This document shows, in pieces, positions 42,908 to 50,993 of a DNA stretch of 64,000 bases. Each line of letters opens with the position of its first letter. The stretch's first letter is position 1. This DNA comes from Verrucomicrobiota bacterium (GTDB lineage: Bacteria; Verrucomicrobiota; Verrucomicrobiia; Opitutales; Opitutaceae), in contig JAEWBF010000123.1 of the NCBI GenBank assembly GCA_023391285.1, positions 78,176 through 142,175 on the forward strand. Reading direction: 5' to 3'. The notes below the pieces were generated by a model, which did not search any database, was not told where the DNA came from, and worked only from the letters and a program-made list of their open reading frames with translations. A program made the translations under genes and the position numbers.

Positions 42908-43974
42908 ACTCCTCGGGTGATGGTTTGGGCCATGTCGTCCAACAGGACAATCGCGTCGCTCAATCCGGCCTCCACTACTGAGCGCGGCATACCATAGATA
43001 ACACAACTTTTTTCCGCCTCCGCGATCACCCGGCCGCCCTTCGCCTTCACCCACGCCGAGCCTTCCTTCCCGTCGTCGCCCATCCCCGTCATCACCACCG
43101 CCAGCACGCGATCGCCAAACGTCTCCGCCGCCGAGCGGAACAACACATCCGCCGAGGGCCGGTGAATCTTGTCCAGCGGCTGCAGCGTGGTTTGCGCCAC
43201 CACGTCATGGCTCGCCGTCCGGCGGAACACGAGATGCCGCCCCGCCGCCGCGACGAGCACTAGACCCGGCCGCAACACATCCCCGTCCGCCGCCTCCTTC
43301 ACCGTCAGCTCACAAAGTTCGTTCAACTTCTCCGCATACAACGCCGTGTAACCCACCGGCATATGCAGCACGATCGCGATCGGCACCGGGAAGTTCGCCG
43401 GGAACAGCGGCAGCATCCGCCGCAACGCCTGCGGCCCACCCGTCGAAATTCCAATCACCACGATGTCCGCCTTCGTCCGCTCCACTTTTGCCGCCGTTTC
43501 CGCGAGCGCCACCGGCGTCAGCTCCCGCACCAGATTCTGCACCGGCACGCTCAACGCCCCGCGCACTTTCTCGATCAGCACGTCCCGCACGTTCTTCAAA
43601 TCGTCCGTCGCCAGCGCCGTCGGCTTCTGCACCACGTCGATCGCGCCGGCATTCAACGCCTCCACCACCTCGATCTCGTCCTGCGAGGCCGACGAGAGAA
43701 TCAAAATCGGCATCGGCTTCACCGCCATCTGCCGCCGCACAAAATCCACGCCGTTCATGTTCGGCATGCGCAGGTCGCTGATGACCAAATCCGGCTGCAA
43801 CGCCGCCGTCTGCTCCAGCGCTTCCTCGCCATCGCGCGCCGTCCCCACCACCTGCACCCGGCCGTCCGTCTCGAAAATCTCGCGCACCACTTTTCGCGCA
43901 AACGCGGAGTCGTCCACGATCAGCACGCGAACCGGCCTCTCCACCTCCAAAGGGTTGTCCTCCCGTTCGCTCAT
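42904..43974 (-). CDS. cheB: Chemotaxis protein-glutamate methylesterase CheB
   Basis: 356 residues from ATG 43974, overlapping the cheR stop by four bases. Receiver domain first (phospho-Asp D67 in LVISDLRMPNMNG), a linker, then the methylesterase/deamidase domain: catalytic Ser in GISTGGPQALRRML, His in VLHMPVGYT, Asp in VVMTGMGDDGKEG. CheB removes methyl groups from receptor glutamates, so together with CheR it implies that the soluble MCP in this operon is methylated and the pathway adapts. The longer ORF to 44604 is a cheR shadow. Confidence 0.96.
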   Translation of the reverse strand: MSEREDNPLEVERPVRVLIVDDSAFARKVVREIFETDGRVQVVGTARDGEEALEQTAALQPDLVISDLRMPNMNGVDFVRRQMAVKPMPILILSSASQDEIEVVEALNAGAIDVVQKPTALATDDLKNVRDVLIEKVRGALSVPVQNLVRELTPVALAETAAKVERTKADIVVIGISTGGPQALRRMLPLFPANFPVPIAIVLHMPVGYTALYAEKLNELCELTVKEAADGDVLRPGLVLVAAAGRHLVFRRTASHDVVAQTTLQPLDKIHRPSADVLFRSAAETFGDRVLAVVMTGMGDDGKEGSAWVKAKGGRVIAEAEKSCVIYGMPRSVVEAGLSDAIVLLDDMAQTITRGV

Positions 43975-44828
43975 CCTCCGCCTCGCTTCACATAAGCGAA
44001 CGCCCCGTGCACGTCCTCCAAGTCGAATTGCGTGGTCAATTTCAACAACGACTCCGACGCCCCGACAAACAGATGACCGCCAGCCGGCATCTGCCTCCCG
44101 AACGCCGCCACCACCCGCGAGATCGCCTCCGCCGAAAAATAGATGAAAACGTTCCGGCAAAAGATCACCTGCACGTCCTTGATATCCGAATACGTCGTCG
44201 GATCCACGAGGTTCGCCCAGCGAAAGGTCACCCGCGCGGCCAGGTCCCGCGCCAGCGCTTCGCCTTCGGGTTTCCGCTCGAAATACTTCGCCCGCAGCGC
44301 CGGCGGCAGCGTGCGAAACGACCGCTCGCGATACACCGCCTCGCGCGCCCGCGCCAGGGCCGCATCGCTCGCGTCGCTCGCTAAAATCTCGATCGGGTGC
44401 GCACCCCAGCCCGCTTCCTCCAGCGCCATCGCAATCGTGTAAGGCTCCTCGCCCGTCGCGCAGGCCGCACTCCAGATTCGCAGGGGCGCCGTCGTCTTGC
44501 GAAACCACGCCGGAACCACCTGCGCGGTCAGCGCCTTGATCTGGTCCACCTCCCGCCAGAAATAGGTTTCCTGCACCGAAAAGGCATCCATCACCCGGCG
44601 CCACTCCACCGCCGCATCGTCGTCGTATTTCAGCTTGTAATAATAATCCAGCAGCGACGCGCTGCCCGTGGCCGCGACGCGCTCCTGCAATTTATCCACC
44701 ATCAAATCGAGACGGTCCGACTCGAAATACGTGCCCGTGCGCTCGTGCACGAGGTCGCGCAAGAGCTTGGGCACCGGCTCAGGCACCGAGGATGAAGCAG
44801 CGGCGCCAGGCGCCCGAATGGAACTCAT
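43971..44828 (-). CDS. cheR: Chemotaxis protein methyltransferase CheR
   Basis: 285 residues. CheR uses S-adenosylmethionine to methylate receptor glutamates. N-terminal helical domain (LVHERTGTYFESDRLDLMVDKLQERV), the marker VQETYFWRE (usually NETYFFR; the leading N is Q here), the SAM-binding loop WSAACATGEEPYTIAMALEE, then ILASDASDAALARAREAVY, FRWANLVDP, VIFCRNVFIYF and GGHLFVGASESL. The start overlaps the MCP stop by four bases. The MCP has no obvious C-terminal CheR-docking pentapeptide, so CheR must find it by another contact. Confidence 0.96.
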   Translation of the reverse strand: MSSIRAPGAAASSSVPEPVPKLLRDLVHERTGTYFESDRLDLMVDKLQERVAATGSASLLDYYYKLKYDDDAAVEWRRVMDAFSVQETYFWREVDQIKALTAQVVPAWFRKTTAPLRIWSAACATGEEPYTIAMALEEAGWGAHPIEILASDASDAALARAREAVYRERSFRTLPPALRAKYFERKPEGEALARDLAARVTFRWANLVDPTTYSDIKDVQVIFCRNVFIYFSAEAISRVVAAFGRQMPAGGHLFVGASESLLKLTTQFDLEDVHGAFAYVKRGGG

Positions 44829-46873
44829 GGGTTTTTGGAACCGTCACCCGGTGTCTCGTTCGCGGCCCGACGCGTTTTTCTCTGTCGACGCGCCGTGTCT
44901 GCGGCGATCGCTTCCGCCGCGTCCGCCGCATTGCGCGTCGTCACCCCGCGAATCTTCCCGAGGCTCACCGCCACCGATTCGGCCGACGCCGAATTCTCCA
45001 GATTGGCCGCCGTGATCGACTTGATCTGCTTCGCGATATTTTGGGTCGATCCCGACATGTCGCGCAGCGCCCGCGATTGCTCCTGCAGGCCCCGCGACGT
45101 CTGCTCCGACTGCGTGCGCAAACTGTCGACCGCCGAAGTGATCTGGAGCGTGCCCGCCGCCTGTTCCTGCAGCGCCCGGTTCACCGTGTTCACCATCTGC
45201 GTCACGCGTTCCGCTTCGCGCGCAATCTGGTCGACCGCCACCGACTGCTCCGCGAGCGACTTCGAGGTCGAGACCCCGCCTTTCCGCATCGAATCGATCG
45301 CCGACACGATCTGCGTCGCGCCAAGAGACTGCTCCTTCGTCGCTTTCCGCAGCTGCGTCGCGATGCTGCTCGTCGACTGCGCCGCTTTCACCACTTCCCG
45401 CGCCGCCCGGCCATGCTCCGCCATCGCTTGCGAAACTTCCTTCGTCACTTTTCGCATCTGCGTCGACGCCTGCACGATCGCCGCCGCGCCTTTCGCCTGC
45501 TCCGCCGTCGCCGCCGTCACTTGCCGCGCCTGCGCCGTCGTCACCCCGATCGCTTCGCTCACATGACGCCCCGCGACAATCTGCTCCTCGGTCGCACGGC
45601 TGATTTCCGCGACCAGCGTCGTGCTGGTCCGGATACCTTCCAATATCTTCTGCAATCCTTCCGAGCCGCTCTGCGACTGCTCCGTCGACTCTTCCGCAAT
45701 CCGCGCGCCATCCAGCGCCGCCTGCGTCGCGTCCCGTGTCACGTTCTCTAAATTGCGCACGATCTTCGCAATGTCCGAAGTCGCTTTCGCGCAACGGTCC
45801 GCGAGATTGCGAATCTCCTCCGCCACCACCGCAAACCCACGCCCGGCATCGCCCGCCCGCGCCGCCTCGATCGAGGCGTTCAACGACAGGAGATTCGTTC
45901 GCTCCGCGATCACGCTGATCGTGTCCACGATGCCGCCGATCTCGGTCGTCTGATTGTTCAACTCCCGCATCACCGTCGTCGAATTGCTCATCGCTTTCGC
46001 GACGCGTCCGATCCCGTCGATCGACTTGCGGATCATCGCCCCGCCTTCGTTCGCGTCGCGCGACACCGCCGCCGTCACCTCCTGCGTCCGCTTCACCAAA
46101 TCCGCCACCGAGCGATTCGAGCGGTCCATCTGCAGCGCACTCGCATTCGCATTGTTTGCCGCCTCCGCAATGCGCTCGCTGTTCTGCGCCACCGACTGAA
46201 TCGATCGCGCCATTTCCTCCACCGAGGTCGACGTCTCCTCCACCGAAGTCGCGAGTCCTTCCGACATCGCCGCGACTTCCTCGATCGACGCCGCCATCTC
46301 GTTCATCGACGACAGCGTCTCCTCCGCCGCCGCCGATAGCTCATCCGCATTGCGCGACACGCCTTGGATCGAGCGTCCCATCTCCTCGATCGACGCGGCC
46401 GTTTCGTTCAAGCCCGTCGCCAGATTTTCGGAATCCGCCGTGACGCTCTTCACCGACGCCGCCACTTCCGTAATCGCGGCCGTCAACTCCTGCGCCGAGG
46501 TCGCCAGCTCCTGCGTGGTTCCGGTCACCGACTGCGAAGCCGACGCGATCTGCTTGATCGCCACGCTCGTTTGCGACGCGGCCGACGCGATCGCCGCGCT
46601 GTTGCCCGTGATCTGCTCGATCGATGCCGCGAGTTCGTTCACCGACGACGCAATATCCTCCCCCGATCGCGCCACGTCCCGCGCCTGGCCCGCCGTTTCC
46701 TTCAACGATCGCGTCAACTCCGCCGCCTGTTCTGCCGCGGAATCCAACGAGAGCAACTGGGTCGCCGCTCCTTCGGCGCTTCGATCCGCCGCCGAGCGGC
46801 CGCGACGATCGGTGAGAGAGGTGGAGAGCGGGTCGCCGGCTTCACCGGCAGGAGCGGGTTTCGACTTCGACAT
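44825..46873 (-). CDS. Cytosolic methyl-accepting chemotaxis protein without a sensor domain
   Basis: 682 residues, no transmembrane helix. Nearly the whole chain is heptad coiled coil with recurring SIEEM/SVEEM and A-x-x-Q/E patterns typical of MCP methylation helices. The signalling hairpin tip is clear: VIAERTNLLSLNASIEAARAGDAGRGFAVVAEEIRNLADR (about residues 342-381), the contact site for CheA and CheW. The first 45 residues are low complexity and the C-terminus (GDGSKNP) lacks a docking pentapeptide. No PAS, GAF, PilZ, Cache or globin input domain is visible. Cytosolic MCPs form arrays with CheA and CheW away from the membrane; what this one senses is unknown. It lies six bases after cheW. 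Confidence 0.93.
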   Translation of the reverse strand: MSKSKPAPAGEAGDPLSTSLTDRRGRSAADRSAEGAATQLLSLDSAAEQAAELTRSLKETAGQARDVARSGEDIASSVNELAASIEQITGNSAAIASAASQTSVAIKQIASASQSVTGTTQELATSAQELTAAITEVAASVKSVTADSENLATGLNETAASIEEMGRSIQGVSRNADELSAAAEETLSSMNEMAASIEEVAAMSEGLATSVEETSTSVEEMARSIQSVAQNSERIAEAANNANASALQMDRSNRSVADLVKRTQEVTAAVSRDANEGGAMIRKSIDGIGRVAKAMSNSTTVMRELNNQTTEIGGIVDTISVIAERTNLLSLNASIEAARAGDAGRGFAVVAEEIRNLADRCAKATSDIAKIVRNLENVTRDATQAALDGARIAEESTEQSQSGSEGLQKILEGIRTSTTLVAEISRATEEQIVAGRHVSEAIGVTTAQARQVTAATAEQAKGAAAIVQASTQMRKVTKEVSQAMAEHGRAAREVVKAAQSTSSIATQLRKATKEQSLGATQIVSAIDSMRKGGVSTSKSLAEQSVAVDQIAREAERVTQMVNTVNRALQEQAAGTLQITSAVDSLRTQSEQTSRGLQEQSRALRDMSGSTQNIAKQIKSITAANLENSASAESVAVSLGKIRGVTTRNAADAAEAIAADTARRQRKTRRAANETPGDGSKNP

Positions 46874-46879
46874 GATGAA

Positions 46880-47359
46880 TCAGGAGGAGGGGGAGGTAAC
46901 GGACGACTCGGGTAGTTCGGGCAAAGTCGTTTCTTCCAACGTAAGCACGGCACCCACGTCCAGGATCAGCACGTTGCGACCTTTCACCGTCGCCACGCCT
47001 TCGACGTAATTTCCTTGGATGCCCACGAGCGTCGCTTCGATGGGCCGGATCGCACTCCGGTCGATCCGCTCGAATTGCCGCGCCGAATCGACAATCAGCG
47101 CGACCACGCGTTCCTGCACCCGCAGGAAGATCAAACGCGTCTGCGCCGTATAAGGCTGCCGGGCCAGCCCGAACCGCGCCCGCAAGTTCAACGCCGGAAA
47201 CACCTGCCCGCGCGAAAACACCACTCCGTCCACCGCCGCCGCCGTGTTCGGCACTCGCGTCACATGCTCCAGCATCTCCACGTGCTGCACCTCCGCACTC
47301 CGCACGGCATAGGCCGCGGAATCCAATTCGAAAATGATGTAGGTGTCGGAGATATTCAT
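46880..47359 (-). CDS. cheW: Chemotaxis coupling protein CheW
   Basis: 159 residues from ATG 47359 (MNISDTYIIFELDSAAYAV), nine bases after the cheA stop; a GTG at 47371 overlapping the stop is an alternative. Single CheW-like SH3-type domain: FELDSAAYAVRSAEVQHVEML, VDGVVFSRGQVFPALNLRARFG, FLRVQERVVALIVDSARQFERID, GNYVEGVATVKGRNVLILDVGAVL. It links the cytosolic MCP to CheA in the signalling array. Confidence 0.94.
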   Translation of the reverse strand: MNISDTYIIFELDSAAYAVRSAEVQHVEMLEHVTRVPNTAAAVDGVVFSRGQVFPALNLRARFGLARQPYTAQTRLIFLRVQERVVALIVDSARQFERIDRSAIRPIEATLVGIQGNYVEGVATVKGRNVLILDVGAVLTLEETTLPELPESSVTSPSS

Positions 47360-47367
47360 GAGACACG

Positions 47368-49317
47368 TCACGTCGCCGCCAGTTCAGCGCCACTCACCGG
47401 AGGTCGCACCACTCCGCTGGTCAACGCAATCGGATCAAGAATCAAGATCGGTCGCCCGTCCCCCAGTTCCGTCGCACCCGCAATACCTTCCACCCGCACC
47501 AACGGATCCTCCAACGGTCGCACCACCACTTCCCGCCGCGTCACCACGCGATCGACCACAAGCCCGACCGCTCCGCGTTCCGAACTGAGCACCAGCAGCG
47601 TCCACAACTCCGGCTCTTCAACTTCGAGCTGAAACACTTTTGCGAGTCTCCGAAACGGCAACAATCCACCGCGATACGGCACCACTTCCGTTCCACGAAT
47701 CTTCCGCCGCTCGCTCGCAGCCACCTGCACGATTTCATCCACGGCACTCTGCGGGACCGCGCACGTTTCTGCCCCCACCGTCACGATGATCGCATCGACG
47801 ATCGAAAGCGTCAGCGGCAGCCTCAACGTAAACTCCGTTCCCGCCCCGAGCGTCGTCTCCAACGAAAGCGTCCCGCCCAGCTCGCGCACCGTATTCGCCA
47901 CCACCGCCATCCCCACGCCGCGCCCCGCCGCCCGGTCCGCTTCGTCCCGCGTCGAAAAACCCGGCGCGCATAAAATCGACAGCAAACCCGCCGAATCCAC
48001 CACGGCCGGCAGCGTCAAGCCCATCGCTTTTGCGCGTTTCACCACCGCATCCGCATCGATCCCGCCGCCATCGTCGCGCACTTGAATCACCACCGCTTCG
48101 CCCCGGCTGATCGCGCGCAGGGTCAACGTCGCTTCCGCCGGCTTCCCCGCCGCCTCCCGACGCGCCGCCGGCTCCACCCCATGTGAAAACGCGTTCCTGA
48201 TCAGATGCAGCAGCGGCTCCTTCAGCCGCTCCGCCAGATATTTGTCGATCTCCGTCTGATGCCCTTCCAGCACCACGCGCACTTTTTTCTCCGACCCTTC
48301 CGCGAGATCGCGGATCAAGAAAGGTATCCGATTAAACACTTCACTCACCGGCACCAACCGCACGCGCGCAATCGCCTTGCGCATCTCGCGCAACGACCGC
48401 GCCAGCCCCGCTTCGATCTCCTTCAACGTTTCGTCTCCACCAAAATGCTGCTGGATGCGATCGCCCAGCCGCGAACGCTGGATCACCATCTCACCCGTGA
48501 TCCGCATCAACTCGTCCAACCGCGCCAAATCCACCCGCACCATGTGCGAGGGCGTCAGCGGCAGAATTTCGCCTCGTTCCGGCGCCGCCTCTTGAAGCGA
48601 CGGTTTCACGGGTTCTGCCATCACGCGCTCCGCCTGCACGCCATCCGCCATCCACGCGACCACGTCGGCATCGGCCGGCGCCTCGCGCACCGCCACGCTG
48701 AAGACAAATGCGATCGTCCCATTCGGCCGCACCACCGGGGCCGACGACGCGATTTCGCCGAGCGCCGCAATCCGCGCCCGCACCGAGGTCACATTGACGC
48801 CCCGCGCATCGAGTTCCGTCGACGGCGCAAACACGAATCGCCACAGCTCCTCCGCCGACTTTCCGCTCTTCTCCGATGCTCGCGCTTCCGACGCCTCGGC
48901 GCGTTTCCCACCCGCCGCCGCTTCTCGCAACGCCTCGAGCAGCCCGCGGTCCTCCACCAGCGTTTGCCCCGCGCGATGCGAACCGATCAACCGTTCCAAC
49001 CCTTGCTCCGCATCGATCAACAACGCCAGCCGCTCGCGCGTCAGCGTCAGCTGCTGCTTCGAAATCGCGCGCAACAAATCCTCCATGCGATGCGCGAGTT
49101 GCTCCGCAATCTTCACGCCCGCGATCGCCGCATTGCCTTTTATCGAATGCACCAAACGAAACAGGGTTTCGATCACCCCCGCCGTCGCCCCACCTGAGTC
49201 CAGCGCCTCTCCCGCCGCCGTCATCTGCGTGCGAATCGACGTCAGCAGCTCGTCGCATTCGGCGTAAAAATCGTCGAGCAACTCCTTCTGTAACTCCGGC
49301 GAAAATTCAGAACTCAT
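47368..49317 (-). CDS. cheA: Chemotaxis histidine kinase CheA
   Basis: 649 residues, first gene of the operon. N-terminal HPt (P1) with phospho-His H57 in LVHSIKGNAAIAG; a small middle domain (about 155-230, LWRFVFAPSTELDARGVNV) in the P2 position; dimerisation P3 (VRVDLARLDELMRITGEMVIQRSRL); kinase P4 (LLHLIRNAFSHGVEPAARR, DDGGGI, GRGVGMAVVANTVRELGGTLSLETTLGAGTEF); and C-terminal CheW-like P5. Phosphoryl groups pass from H57 to CheY and CheB. The operon reads cheA-cheW-mcp-cheR-cheB-cheY-cheC-hybrid kinase, with overlaps or gaps of ten bases or fewer. The promoter should lie in the 245-base gap to the divergent symporter gene. Confidence 0.97.
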   Translation of the reverse strand: MSSEFSPELQKELLDDFYAECDELLTSIRTQMTAAGEALDSGGATAGVIETLFRLVHSIKGNAAIAGVKIAEQLAHRMEDLLRAISKQQLTLTRERLALLIDAEQGLERLIGSHRAGQTLVEDRGLLEALREAAAGGKRAEASEARASEKSGKSAEELWRFVFAPSTELDARGVNVTSVRARIAALGEIASSAPVVRPNGTIAFVFSVAVREAPADADVVAWMADGVQAERVMAEPVKPSLQEAAPERGEILPLTPSHMVRVDLARLDELMRITGEMVIQRSRLGDRIQQHFGGDETLKEIEAGLARSLREMRKAIARVRLVPVSEVFNRIPFLIRDLAEGSEKKVRVVLEGHQTEIDKYLAERLKEPLLHLIRNAFSHGVEPAARREAAGKPAEATLTLRAISRGEAVVIQVRDDGGGIDADAVVKRAKAMGLTLPAVVDSAGLLSILCAPGFSTRDEADRAAGRGVGMAVVANTVRELGGTLSLETTLGAGTEFTLRLPLTLSIVDAIIVTVGAETCAVPQSAVDEIVQVAASERRKIRGTEVVPYRGGLLPFRRLAKVFQLEVEEPELWTLLVLSSERGAVGLVVDRVVTRREVVVRPLEDPLVRVEGIAGATELGDGRPILILDPIALTSGVVRPPVSGAELAAT

Positions 49318-49562
49318 CCCCGTTCGCGTGGGTGTTCGATCCGGCCAGCGAGCGGCAGACCGAGACGGGGGATTGAGAGTTGAAGGTCATCAGGGCGATC
49401 TGCCGCTCACGCAAAGCAGGAACGCCGCAGGAGCAAATCGCCGCCACCCCGCCTCAGTCGAGGTATTTCCCAAAATCGCTTCGTTGCCGTCCCGCGACTT
49501 TTCCGCGTCACCCCCGTCAATCGCCTTGTCCGCGGCAACTCACCCCCGTTTCCTCCCCCCTC

Positions 49563-50957
49563 ATGCAGCAACCCCCTGCCTCCGTCCACCGCCTGTCCAC
49601 GCGCGAATACATCGGCTACGCCCTCGGCGACACCGCCTCCAACCTCTTCTTCCAAACCTTCAACATCTTCCTGACGTATTACTACGTCGATGTGTGGGGC
49701 ATTCCCGCGGCGGCACTGCTGCTGATGATGCCGTTGGTCCGACTCTCCGATTCGATCAGCGATCCAATCATGGGCATCATCGCCGATCGCACAAAATCCC
49801 GCTGGGGAAAATTTCGCCCCTACCTGCTCTGGGGTGCCGTGCCTTACGGCCTGTGCGGTTACCTGATGTTCGCGGGCCCCGATCTCAGCGCCGACGGCAA
49901 GATCATCTACGCCTACGTCACCTACTTCCTGATGCTGCAGGCCTACACGGTCATCAACGTCCCTTACTCCTCCCTCCTCGGCGTCATCAGTCCTTCGCCC
50001 GTCACCCGCACCGTCGCCTCGAGCTATCGTTTCGTCGGCGCCTTCGGCGGCGGTCTTCTCATCAGCATCTTCGCCCGTCCCCTCGTCGCCGAACTCGGCG
50101 GCGGCAATGAAACGCTCGGCTTTCAATACACGATGGGGATCTTCGGGGCGCTCTCCATCCTGATGTTCTGGACCTGCTTCGCCACCACGAAGGAACGCGT
50201 CACGCCGCCCCCCGGCCAAAAAACCAACCTCAAGGAAGAACTCGGCGAACTCTTCCGCAACTGGCCCTGGGTCACCCTCCTTTTCGTCGCACTGTTCTCC
50301 ACCACGTTCATCGCGCTCCGCTCCGGCAGCACGCTTTTCTATTTCAAATACATCGGCGGCGACGACGGCTCTCCGATTCTTTGGGGCCGCTTCGACCGCA
50401 GCTCCGTGTTCCTCTCCACCGGCATGATCGCGATGATGCTCGGTTGCGTCTGCCTCGGCACCTTCGCCAAGAAATGGGACAAACGTCTCCTCGCCGCCTG
50501 GCTTTCCGCCACCACCGCGATCGCCTGGATCCTCTTCTTCTTCCTTCCGCCCGACAACTTCACGCTCCTCCTCATCGTCAACGCCATCGGCACCTTCGCG
50601 ATGGGACCGACCTCCGCCCTCGTCTGGGCCATGTATGCCGATGTCGCCGACTACGGTGAGTGGAAGTTCAACCGCCGCTCCACCGGCCTCGTTTACTCCG
50701 CGTCGCTGTTCGCATTGAAATCCGGCATCATGATGGGCGGCTTCGTCCTGCCGCTCTTCCTCGATCAGTTCGGTTTCGTTCGCGAAGCCCAACAAACCGC
50801 AACATCACTGCTCGGAATCAAACTCGCCTTTTCGATCGCTCCCGGCTTCTTCGCCGGCCTCAAAGCCCTCGCCCTCTTCGTCTATCCGCTCAGCCGCGCC
50901 AAGGTGCAGGAAATCGAACAAGCCCTCGCCGCCCGCCGCGCCGCGGCCTCGGCTTGA
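49563..50957 (+). CDS. GPH-family (MelB-like) sugar:cation symporter
   Basis: 464 residues from ATG 49563 (MQQPPASVHRLSTREYIGYAL); the ORF start at 49380 has no family match. About twelve hydrophobic helices. GPH markers: YALGDTASNLFFQTFNIFLTYYYVDVWG, RLSDSISDPIMGIIADRTKSRWGKFRPYLLW with the conserved D and R residues for cation and sugar, VINVPYSSLLGVISPSPVTRTVASSYRF, and ADVADYGEWKFNRRSTGLVYSASLFALKSG. GPH proteins import glycosides, pentosides and hexuronides with H+ or Na+. Proximity to a GH43 enzyme suggests xylo- or arabino-oligosaccharides. Convergent with the propeller kinase gene. Confidence 0.92.
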   Translation: MQQPPASVHRLSTREYIGYALGDTASNLFFQTFNIFLTYYYVDVWGIPAAALLLMMPLVRLSDSISDPIMGIIADRTKSRWGKFRPYLLWGAVPYGLCGYLMFAGPDLSADGKIIYAYVTYFLMLQAYTVINVPYSSLLGVISPSPVTRTVASSYRFVGAFGGGLLISIFARPLVAELGGGNETLGFQYTMGIFGALSILMFWTCFATTKERVTPPPGQKTNLKEELGELFRNWPWVTLLFVALFSTTFIALRSGSTLFYFKYIGGDDGSPILWGRFDRSSVFLSTGMIAMMLGCVCLGTFAKKWDKRLLAAWLSATTAIAWILFFFLPPDNFTLLLIVNAIGTFAMGPTSALVWAMYADVADYGEWKFNRRSTGLVYSASLFALKSGIMMGGFVLPLFLDQFGFVREAQQTATSLLGIKLAFSIAPGFFAGLKALALFVYPLSRAKVQEIEQALAARRAAASA

Positions 50958-50968
50958 TCGCAGTCCGC

Positions 50969-50993
50969 TGGAGGCGCGGTGCCCTCACCGCGC
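50969..50993 (+). repeat. TGGAGGCGCGG hairpin between convergent genes
   Basis: Identical to the copy inside the PPi-PEPCK candidate: TGGAG, then 8-bp stem GCGCGGTG / CACCGCGC, loop CCCT. It ends exactly at the stop codon of the minus-strand sensor kinase. Confidence 0.85.
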
